64,000 nt of DNA, from NCBI GenBank assembly GCA_963556195.1, contig CAUVYP010000254.1, positions 124,001 to 188,000 of the forward strand, given 5' to 3'. This DNA comes from Sepiola atlantica. Taxonomy: Eukaryota; Mollusca; Cephalopoda; Sepiida; Sepiolidae. The position numbers and the translations under genes are program-made. Shown piece by piece: positions 55,013 to 64,000 of this stretch; position 1 is the stretch's first letter; every line of letters begins with the position of its first letter. The notes under the pieces are model-generated. The model did not search any database. It was not told the DNA's origin and was given only the letters and a program-made list of their open reading frames with translations.

Positions 55013-56485
55013 TGTGGAAATTTCTAGACGTTTTTCTAAGTAAGTCAACGGTTACTTCCCTTTGTTGAAAGGTCAGGGGGGGCCTACGTGCAGGTCGAAG
55101 GTCATATGGATATTGCGTAGGTGTTAAGCGGTGAAGGCCATGTGTCACGTGATTTCTATTTTTAGCAATGATGCAATTTGTCGTGTCTGGATATATCGGC
55201 GCAAAATTTAATCAGAACAGAGTTGGTCGTTGAACTCGACGCATGTTAAAACTGTTTCTCCGTCCACGAGGGGACGTTAAATTCAAGAACAGATTTGAAT
55301 GTTGGGCAGGAAAGAACTGCGTACTGTTTCTCCGTCCACGTGGGGACGTTAAATTTGCAAGAATTCTACTTGAAGAAATTTAAGAGATATGATATCTCTT
55401 GGCAGAATTGTCTGTTGTTTATGGAATATTTTCCCCTTGGTCAGGAATATTATCCTCGGGGAGTTGTTTCAAGCCAGATACTTGAAATAAGGAGATGGAG
55501 AACGTGAGCGAGACAAGATGAACTCCATGCAAGAAATTGCCTATGTTGAAGAGCTTAGCTCCCGAGAACTGAAATACTTTGCAACACAGATCGATTCGAG
55601 AAGATTTAACTGTGCCAGTTTTATCCTTACTTTCGCGCGTGATTACCGTTCAAGACTTGGAATGAAGAAGTTGAACGAGATAGCTCCGGGAACGAAATTG
55701 CCTATGTTGAAGAGCTTAGCTCCCGAGAAGTGAAATACTTTGCTGTCGAGAAGATTCTAATCAGAGATTAGGAATCATAGAGATTGATCGTCTTTGCACA
55801 CAGATCGATTTGAGATGATATTCAACTGTGCCAGTTGAATCAGTCACATACGCGCGTGTTCACCTTTCAAGACGAACGATGGAAAATAGTGAGTATTGTG
55901 TTTATTTGAAATGTGTACTGTTCTTGTGCCATACATATTGCATCGGATTTGCTAAAAGAAAATATTGAAAAAAGAAGAAGAAGAAAAGAACTTTCTGACA
56001 GACGTTTGATAAAATAAAAAAAGAGTTAATTTTATCGTGGAAATTATGTTGGACTTCGGCACGGTTTGTTAATTTTATTTCTTTTGATTGTAAATTTGGC
56101 GAAAAGAAAAAAAGAGACTTTTGATTGATTTGTAAGAATACGGACTTTATAGTAAGTTCATGTTTTAAAAGGATTTATTCCTTAACTTAGATTGTGTCAA
56201 ATTTTTGTTGTATCTACCTTAATGTTCAGAGATACTGATGTTGTATTTTTTTGATTCTTATTTTTTTTGCATGTTATCCAGGAATAATTTATTTATTCCA
56301 GCTTTGGAAAAAAAAGCAGTCCAGGCTATCTTTTTTTTGTAAATAAAACTATATTTTAACTTTTACGAACATCTTGTATTGTCCCATTCCTTTTCTCTTG
56401 TTATAAGTTTTTTTATGATAATTTTCCTAGATAACATGACCATCGTTTAGAGCGGTTTTTCGTTAACGACACGAAAATTCCGACA
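55013..56485 (+). repeat. 3' LTR of the BEL/Pao element
   Basis: 1473 bp, same ends as the 5' LTR, followed by the GTAC target copy. A purine-rich GGGAGAG tract immediately upstream is a candidate for the plus-strand primer. Confidence 0.92.
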
Positions 56486-57104
56486 GTACTGTTCCTTCGA
56501 TTTATAGTTTAATAATAACAATACATTTGTTTAATTTTTGTTTTCTTTAGTTTAATGTAGTAATAAACAAATAATATTTCCATTGAAAAAAATACACATT
56601 TTCTTATTAATGTAAATGTTTGAAATAAATAAAAACATATGCTGCAATAATTAAACATTTTATTAGATTACTTTTAACAAACAAATTATCAACCGAAAGT
56701 TATTTTTTTTTTAATATTTGACAAAAAATGACATTTTAAGAAATTAATTTTGACAAACAAATTATCATTCAAAAGTTCTTTTTTTCTTCTTAATAACATT
56801 ATTTTTTTATTACAATTCATAACATTTACTAGCCAACCAATTCATTGTACTGCTAGTGTCTTTCGTTTCCATCATTAAATTGTTCAAATTGATATTTATA
56901 AAACATAATTCTGCAGCTGGAATTATATCACTAATTGAGTTGTCAATTATTTTAATTTTAACTTTATGGGAAGGTAATCATTAATTAGCAATGAAAAAAG
57001 GAAGCGGAAGTCGAAATTAAAAAAAATATTTTCGGGTGATAATCTGTTTGTTAAAATTAATTCAATATTATTATTAAACTATAATTCGAAGGAACAATAC
57101 TAAT
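56486..57104. repeat. Foldback with GTTCCTTCGA ends
   Basis: GTACTGTTCCTTCGATTTAT followed by AGTTTAATAATAA is mirrored at 57068-57104 as TTATTATTAAACTATAATTC and GAAGGAACAATACT. Arms about 35 bp; the interior is AT-rich. The BEL element inserted exactly at its left end. Confidence 0.6.
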
Positions 57105-57525
57105 AAAAAAGGAAAAGGCTATTTTGCCGGTCACGGCAAAATAACGATTCCTGCGTTATTTTGCCGGTTCATGTATATTTAACTAAATTGTTAAACATAC
57201 AGTGACGCCCGGCACAATAATTATTTACTAATGTAAAGGGATCGTTATTATGCCGGTTCATTTTTTTTTAAAAACCTAATTGTTATGGCCTTGCGAAAGA
57301 AAAGGTAATTAAATAAATAAGGGCAAATATTTAAAAACAATTTGTTTTCATCATCAGTTGTGTCGGTTAAAGAAATTAAAAAAAAAATCGACCTGCCCTA
57401 TTGTGTCGGTTAAAGAAATATCTTCTTTTAATACAAAAAACATTAAAAGTAAAATAATTAAATGAACGGAGATATTAGAGACAATTAGATTATTTAGTCG
57501 GATTTCATTTGCTGTAAAGCGTATC

Positions 57526-58005
57526 TGATGCAATTTCTGGGAATCTTTTACGACGCTCAGCAGAGTAAAAACGCTAAAAAAAACAAATATACAACAAATA
57601 AAAGTAACTGTAGGCTGTAAAAGTTATTTTCAAACTTGCCTGGGGCATTTGTTTGTATTTTTAGACCGTTACAACCGCTATTTATTAGAAATCAATAGTT
57701 TTGTCACTGAAACTTGTAAAAAAAAATGGCCGATTTTTTTTGGGGGGGGGTTACTAACGAATGCACGTGTAGACGCCATTTTGAATTTAGTGGAAAAATA
57801 AACAAGACATTTTCTTTTTACATCTAATGAAAACCAATTTATAATACGTAAAAATAAAAACAAATTACATAGGTAAGTAGAAAATATCTATTCTCGTCGT
57901 AGGTCAACTTCACTTGTTGCAAATTTATGTTTTTAAACCCTTTCTCGTTCTTTTTTGGACCCCGTTCGCGACTCTGCTGAGCGTCGTAAAAGATCCCCCA
58001 ATTTC
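57526..58005. repeat. Foldback, GACGCTCAGCAGAG family, copy 1
   Basis: Starts ATCTTTTACGACGCTCAGCA and ends with CTCTGCTGAGCGTCGTAAAA. Close relatives lie at 61388-62350. Confidence 0.7.
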
Positions 58006-58453
58006 TTTACGAATTGCTGTTTGCAGACGGAAATATTGGGACCCCATTCGTACACAAGCATCTGAAATCCGGCTAAAGAATCTAATTGTCTCAAATATTT
58101 TCGTTCATTCAATTAATTTTTATTTTCAACTGCTACACATTTTAATCCAAGGTTGAATTGTTTTATAAACAAACATTGTGAAGCGGCAGCACTTTTTATA
58201 CCCGCCACGGGAGCCGGAGATACCACGGGCACCAGTAGGCGTGGCTCAAATGAACCAAACAATCGCAATCATTTTAAAATAGATATTTTACCTTTATTAT
58301 TAAATTTTAAAAAATACTATTTTTCTTTTCGGTTTATTTTTATTTTGTTACTTTTCATAATAGAATTAATGTTGATGAATTTTCCCAACATTACTAAGTC
58401 TGCTCTCGATTTAAGTAATTGAAATTAAGGAAAGTTATATATAAAGAAAAAAA

Positions 58454-58647
58454 TAAGCAACAAATAAATGTTACCAAAGGCAACATAAATTATTCTTCTA
58501 CCTACCTGTATAAGTTTATTTGTTTATTTTATTATTTATTTTGATAAATGATTTTTTTTTATAAAAATAAATAATCAAATAAACAAATAAACTTATACAG
58601 GTAGGTAGAAGAATAATTTATGTTGCCTTTGGTAACATTTACTTGTT
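58454..58647. repeat. Perfect-arm palindrome, about 190 bp
   Basis: Arms begin AAATGTTACCAAAGGCAACA and pass through CTACCTACCTGTATAAG to a centre of T- and A-runs near 58555. Confidence 0.75.
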
Positions 58648-59371
58648 AAAAATGTGCTTTACAAAGGAAAGATTTTAATGTAAAATTCTGATTTTCTTTA
58701 TGAAGAAAAACTTCGATAATGTTAAAATATACAGAAAATCACTGGATTTAAACAGTTTCTATTTTAAAATGTTCTTTCAATGAAATCATAAAATAAGTCG
58801 TAATTTTGAAGAGTTCACTCCTAATCGAATCAACCGGAAGTAAAAATTAATTTTATCGTTATTTTAAAATATATTGTCGCTTAATAAAGTTTTAAATTAT
58901 ACAAAAAATCAATCAGGCAAAGATTAATTAAAAACAAACAAAAAAATCAATCAGGCAAAGTTTTAAATTATAAATAAAATTTCGTTTGATAAAGTTTTAA
59001 ATAATACAAAAAAAATAATTTAAATAATACAAAAAAAAGTAATTTATAGTTAAATAAACACGAGCCGGCAAAATAACGTAAGACTCATTATTGTGCCGGG
59101 TGTCACTGTATGTTTAACAATTTAGTTAAATATACATGAACCGGCAAAATAACGCAGGAATCGTTATATTGCCGGTCACGGCAAAATAACGCAGGAATCG
59201 TTATTTTGCCGGGACCGGCAATATAGACTATTCGAATAAAAAATGGCAGATGCGCATAACAAGGAGGAACGCTGGCTTTCGGTTGAAAAAGCTTGAAGAA
59301 AGTGTCTACGGATGCCTGAAAGTGATACAACAAGTTTTTATTAATTTCAGACTTTTCTTTTTTCGGTGCCC

Positions 59372-60427
59372 GGAAAACTCGTCACACGAAAATTGGGCAA
59401 CGGAAAATTGGCCACGGAAAATTGGCCAACGGAAAATTGGCCAACGGAAAATTCGAATAAATATCGATTGAAAATAGATTTTAGAACCGATTTTAGAGGA
59501 GATATACTTGTAAATACGGGGCTACCCCCCTCCCCGGTGGAGAACATTTTTTTATATTATTTTTTGGTACTTGTGCAGTTTTGTGTGTTAAGAATGGCTT
59601 TCTAAATAATCCGGTTCGTAGTTACGTTATGAAATTAAAGGTTTGGACCGGGTTATTCTTTACAACGTGAAAGTACAGAATAGTTAACAAAGCACCCCCC
59701 CCCCCATTCTCCCCATGTAAAAAATCGTTGTCTGAAAGAAGAATTTCTTTTTTTAAGTATTAAATAAAGTTGTTAGTTAAAACAAGTTTTAGGCAAGATG
59801 AAAAATAAACACTGAATTACAATTTTGCTTTTTTAAATACATGGAAATTTTCTAGGAATTTAAAGCCAGTTTAAATGACTTTTTACTCATAGTTTATAAA
59901 TTCCTTTCAAGTTTTGCACACACACGAAGTAATTGATGTTTTGTCAATTAAAATGGCTGACTTGTTTACGAAGAAATCTAAATGAATTATGATGGATTTC
60001 ATCTCGTAACTTAATTACGAAACAGGCTTGAAATAATAACATTATTTAGACAACGATTTTTTACATGGGGAGAATGAGGGGGGTGCTTTGTTAACTATTC
60101 TGTACTTTCACCTAACAATTTAATAAACAAAAGATATCGTAAAAATTTAATTTAACTTGAAAATCTTATTCAAAAAATAGCCCGGTTCGTAAACTGCACA
60201 AGTACCAAAAAAATAATATAAAAAATGTTCTCCACTGGGGGGTGGGTAGCCTCGTATTTACAAGTATATCTCCTGTAAAAACGGTTCTAAAATCTATTTT
60301 CAATCGATATTTATTCGATAATTGCCGAATTTTCCTACTTGGCCAAAAGTGACGAATTTTCCGATGACCAATTTTCCGATGACCAATTTTCCGTTGACCA
60401 ATTTTCCTGTGACGAGTTTTCCTAAAT
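59372..60427. repeat. Foldback, GGAAAATT family, copy 2
   Basis: The left arm has four GGAAAATTGGCCAAC-type units, ATATCGATTGAAAATAGATT, GGAGATATACTTGTAAATAC and CTGTACTTT-type segments in complement. The right arm mirrors them. A central pair (CATTCTCCCCATGTAAAAAA and its complement) shows the whole 1.06 kb is palindromic. Related to 2417-4105 and 62868 onwards. Confidence 0.75.
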
Positions 60428-60922
60428 TCGTTGAATTGACAACTGAGGATAAGTTAAAATTATGAACATTTATTTATTGAAACAAATTAAACATTATGTA
60501 CAGCAAATAAATAAATAAAACTTTGATAAACATTTGAAATTTAACAAAAAACGAATTAAATAAAACTTTGATAAACATTATGTACATCAAATAAATAGTA
60601 AACTTTTTATTGAAATAAAAAAAAACGTAATAAGTAAAACTAAGTAAAACTTTGATTTGAAAAAAAAAAAAAGTAAACAATTAACTGAACGATAAATGTG
60701 GAAAAAAAAACAAGTTTTTTTACAGGGATTGATGTACATAATGTTTATCAAAGTTTTATTTAATTCATTTTTTGTTAAATTTCAAACAGTTATCTTCCTC
60801 AAAATCAAATTTCTTTCCGTCGCTCACGTTTTCGCACGATTTCTCCCGAAGAGGAGTCGGCAGTTTCCGCCGCCATCGATCGAAACAGTGGGGGGCCACT
60901 GCAGAAGCATCGTCATTTTGAT

Positions 60923-60956
<34 letters not shown>
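60428..60956. other. Short inverted AT-rich segment and (TA)n
   Basis: AACTTTGATAAACATTATGT and its complement (60725-60765) form an inverted pair. A (TA)n tract lies at 60925-60954. No gene seen. Confidence 0.5.
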
Positions 60957-60957
<1 letters not shown>

Positions 60958-61125
60958 TACGAAGTTAAAATCTAGTGTGTTTTTTTTAGCGATTTTATTG
61001 TTTTCGATCTAGCGGGTTTTGAAAATCTCAGTTGCTAATAATGACGAAAAGTAAAAAATCTAGCGATTTTCTGGCGATTTTGCTTTCTCAATCTAGCGGG
61101 TTTTGAAAATCTCAGTTGGCAACAC
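60957..61125. repeat. Partial CTAGCGGGTTTTG-family arm
   Basis: Matches one arm of the 39.3-kb foldback, with GATCTAGCGGGTTTTGAAAA twice, 75 bp apart. It abuts a (TA)n tract like the other copy. Confidence 0.6.
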
Positions 61126-61387
61126 TGGTAGGAGTAACAATTCGCGCGTTCCATCATTTTCCTCTCTCAAAATAGAATTTTCATCCGTAGAAGTTTACAA
61201 AAATGTCTAAGCTTAAATTTCTACCTGATCCATTAATTTGTTGTTTCTTAATTTGCGTTGAACTTATTATGTCTTGCACGATTTCTGATGACTTAAAAAT
61301 GGTTCGATTGTCATTGAAAATGTAAGTATTAATTCTTTTATTTTATTTGTTCAATTTCAGTTTTAGTCAGAGTTTAAAAAAAAAATG

Positions 61388-62350
61388 GGTATATGTTACG
61401 ACGCTCAGCAGAGGCGCGAACGGGGTCCAAAAAAAGAACGAGAAAGAGTTTAAAAACATAAATTTGCAACAAGTAAAGTTGACTTATGTTAAGAATAGAC
61501 ATTTTTCTACTTACCTATGTAATTTGTTTGTATTTTTACGTAGTATAAATGGCTTTTTATTAGATGTTAAAAAAAAATTTCGTTTTTACTCTGCTGAGTC
61601 TCGTAAAAGATTCCCAAAATTTCTTGTTTTTTAAAACATCTAGTTTCTCAAAGAAAAATGGCGGCCAGTCCCTCTATATACGTAGAGCGGCCATTTTGAA
61701 TTCTTCGAAAACCGTCTGTCGAACTTAAATTTCTAATAAATAGCACTTCAAACGGGTTTAAAATACAAACAAATAGCACATGCAAGTTTGAAACTAACTT
61801 TTACAGCTTACAGTTTCTTTTATTTGTTGTATATTTGTTTTTTTAGCGTTTTTACTCTGCTGAGTCTCGTAAAAGATTCCCTTTTTTGGGCATCTTTTAC
61901 GAGACTCAGCAGAGTAAAAACGCTAAAAAAAACAAATTTACAACAAATAAAAGTAACTGTAAGCTGTAAAAGTTAGTTTCAAACTTGCATGTGCTATTTG
62001 TTTGTATTTTAAACCCGTTTGAAGTGCTATTTATTAGAAATCAATAGTTTTGACACCGCCAGTTGGGAAAAAAACATGGCCGAATTGGGGGGGATTACTA
62101 ACAAATGCACTAGGAGCGACCATATTGTTTTTGTGAAAACGGTGGGGAAAAAAACAAGAAATTTTTTTTTTTTACATCTAATGAAAACCCATTTATAATA
62201 CGTAAAAATAAAAACAAATTACATAAGTAAGTAGGAAAATATCTATTCTCGTCGTAGGTCAACTTCACTTGTTGCAAATTTATGTTTTTAAACCCTTTCT
62301 CGTTCTTTTTTTGGACCCCGTTCGCGCCTCTGCTGAGCGTCGTAACATAT
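61388..62350. repeat. 963-bp foldback, GACGCTCAGCAGAG family, copy 2
   Basis: Outer pair TTACGACGCTCAGCAGAGGC and GCCTCTGCTGAGCGTCGTAA; inner pair TTTACTCTGCTGAGTCTCGT and its complement near 61845 and 61890. The middle holds GTTTGTATTTT and AAACCCGTTTGAAGTGC mirrored. The element is thus two palindromes, one inside the other. Confidence 0.7.
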
Positions 62351-62840
62351 ACCCCATTTTTTTGTTTATTAATTATTTACCTTACGAAATAGAATGAAGA
62401 TTGATGGATTTTTGCCAACCGCCTCCCACCGCCGCCCAGCCCCCCGGCGCCAGCATTTTGACTCACGTGACTCAATCGTAGTCATATATAAACAGAATAT
62501 TCTTCGTTATTAACACTTAGCATAAAACCCCTCCCAATACATTTTTTTTGTTTATTAATTATTTACCTTACGAAATAGAATGAAGATTGATGGATTTTTG
62601 CCCACCGCCGCCCAGCCCCCGGCGCCAGCATTTTGGCTCACGTGACTCAATGGGCGGCGGTTGGCAAAAATCCATCAATCTTCATTCTATTTCGTAAGGT
62701 AAATAATTAATAAACAAAAAAAATGTATTTGGGGGGGGGGGATATATGCTAAGTGTTAATAACGAAGAATATTCTGTTTATAAGTGACTACGATTGGGTC
62801 ACGTGAGCCAAAATGCTGGTGCCGGGGGCTGGGCGGCGGT
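62351..62840. repeat. Inverted and direct copies of a GC-rich unit
   Basis: The unit TTATTTACCTTACGAAATAG, GATTGATGGATTTTTGCC, GCCGCCCAGCC, CACGTGACTCAAT occurs twice in direct orientation (62365-62475, 62556-62652) and once reversed (62650-62830). It is much more GC-rich than its surroundings. Confidence 0.7.
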
Positions 62841-62867
62841 GGACGGCCTGGGCAGGGGGTAAAAAAG

Positions 62868-64000
62868 GAATTTAGGAAAACTCGTCACAGGAAAATTCGT
62901 AAACGGAAAATTCGTAAATGGAAAATTCGTCACTTTTGGCCAAGTAGGAAAATTCGGCAATTATCGAATAAATATCGATTGAAAATAGATTTTAGAACCG
63001 TTTTTACAGGAGATATACTTGTACATACGAGGCTACCCACCTCACCAGTGGAGAACATTTTTTCATATTATTTTTTTGGTACTTGTGCAGTTTACTAACC
63101 GGGCTATTTTTTAGATAAGATTTTCAAGTTGAATTAAATTTTTACTTCAAAATCACTGTGAGAAAAAGTGGTTAATCCATCGTTTCACAACTAAAACGGC
63201 AGACAATGAATTGGCTGTATTTTTCTGATTTTTTTGTTCCGACCATACAACGATTTATTTGAAAGAAGAATTTCTTTTTTTAAGTATTAAATAAAGTTGT
63301 TAGTTAAAACAAGATTTAGGCAAGATGAAATAAAAACACTGAATTAATTAGAAAACAATTTTGCTTTTTTAAATACATGGAAATTTTCTAAGAATTTAAA
63401 GCCAGTTACTCGATAGTTTATAAATTCCTTTCAAGTTTTGCATACACACGAAGTAATTGATGTTTTGTCAATTAAAATGGCTGACTTGTTTACGAATAAA
63501 TCTAAATGAATTATGATGGATTTCATCTCGTAACTTAATTACGAACCAGGCTTGAAATAATAACATTATTTAGACATCGATTGTTTACATGAGGAGAATG
63601 GGGGGGGGGGGTGCTTTGTTAACTATTCTGTACTTTCACGTAACGATTTAATAAACGGAAGATATCGTAAAAATTGAATTTAACTTGAAAATTTTATGTA
63701 AAAAATAACCCGATTCAAACCTTTAATTTCGTAACGTAATTACGAACTGGGTTGAAATAACTTTATTTAGAAAGCCATTCTTAACATGGAGAGAGGGGGG
63801 GGTTAACTATTCTGTACTTTTACCTAACAATTTAATAAACAAAAGATATCGTAAAAATTTAATTTAACTTGAAAATCTTATCTAAAAAATAGCCCGGTTA
63901 GTAAACTGCACAAGTACCAAAAAAATAATATGAAAAAATGTTCTCCACTGGGGAGGTGGGTAGCCTCGTATTTACAACAAGTATATCTCCTGTAAAAACG
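62868..64000. repeat. Foldback, GGAAAATT family, copy 3 (cut by window end)
   Basis: Left arm AAAACTCGTCACAGGAAAAT with GGAAAATTCGTAAA units, ATATCGATTGAAAATAGATT and GGAGATATACTTGTACATAC. The right arm complement begins near 63880 and runs past base 64000. An extra partial internal repeat (63700-63800) repeats the AACTATTCTGTACTTT segment. Confidence 0.7.

Larger units (their letters stand above)
47807..56485 (+). mobile_element. BEL/Pao LTR retrotransposon, recent, internally deleted
   Basis: Two 1473-bp LTRs (47807-49279 and 55013-56485) begin TGTGGAAATTTC and end ATTCCGACA. The target duplication is GTAC at 47803-47806 and 56486-56489. By eye I find two differences between the LTRs, so insertion was recent. 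Gag, protease, RT, and integrase are of BEL/Pao type. The pol frame is broken where most of RNase H is missing, so this copy cannot complete its cycle alone. No env-like frame. A purine-rich GGGAGAG precedes the 3' LTR; I could not identify the primer-binding site. Confidence 0.92.
57110..59228. repeat. 2.1-kb foldback, CCGGCAAAATAACG family, with nested elements
   Basis: The left end has CGGCAAAATAACGATTCCTG and CCGGTTCATGTATATTTAAC; the right end has their complements in mirrored order (59060-59225). Within it lie two other foldbacks (57526-58005 and 58454-58647). No coding sequence recognised. Confidence 0.65.

Overview
The window is nuclear DNA from an animal, most likely a cephalopod mollusc such as an octopus. 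The evidence is intron-bearing coding exons, dozens of long (TA)n tracts, Penelope-like and BEL/Pao retroelements, SINEs built on U2 snRNA and 5S rRNA, and a SINE tail ending in (GATGAT)n of a kind I associate with cephalopod SINEs. The cephalopod call is an inference; the eukaryotic, repeat-rich, metazoan call is firm.

The only host gene I can support runs on the minus strand from about 34.5 kb to the left edge. Fourteen exons (three of them copies of one) join with consistent reading phase at every junction and encode a SUN-domain nuclear-envelope protein. It has a basic and acidic N-terminal part, one membrane helix (exon 22511..22584), a short luminal linker and the start of the SUN domain (exons at 2.2, 0.6 and 0.2 kb). 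Its first exon(s) and the last part of the SUN domain were not found or lie outside the window. A 57-nt exon with phase-0 boundaries is present three times (13.9, 7.9 and 6.7 kb), each copy open and correctly spliced. The introns carry most of the mobile DNA.

Left part (0-24 kb): 425-bp and 1.7-kb foldback elements, broken Penelope-like elements (5.6-6.1, 12.7-13.5 and 18.0-19.1 kb), one copy of a 3.1-kb DNA transposon (8.0-11.1 kb), a 274-bp solo-LTR-like insertion, a 5S-derived SINE and a hammerhead-ribozyme-like motif at 15.5 kb. Middle (24-47 kb): the second copy of the 3.1-kb transposon, a 778-bp element with an 8-bp target duplication, a 12-bp satellite-like array beside a splice donor, LINE and Merlin transposase remnants, a U2-headed SINE, a further GIY-YIG fragment, and a second, better preserved hammerhead-like motif at 46.6 kb. 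Right part (47.8-56.5 kb): one very young BEL/Pao retrotransposon with nearly identical 1473-bp LTRs but a pol gene that has lost most of RNase H. From 56.5 kb to the end there is a dense cluster of inverted-repeat foldback elements and no recognisable gene.

Most promising observations: two hammerhead-like motifs with compensating stem changes; the in-frame triplicated SUN exon, whose upstream neighbour contains two frame-preserving internal copies of the same splice donor; the 3.1-kb transposon with TTAGGG/CCCTAA ends and internal tandem SINE bodies; and the repeated coincidence of element ends and duplication breakpoints with (TA)n tracts.
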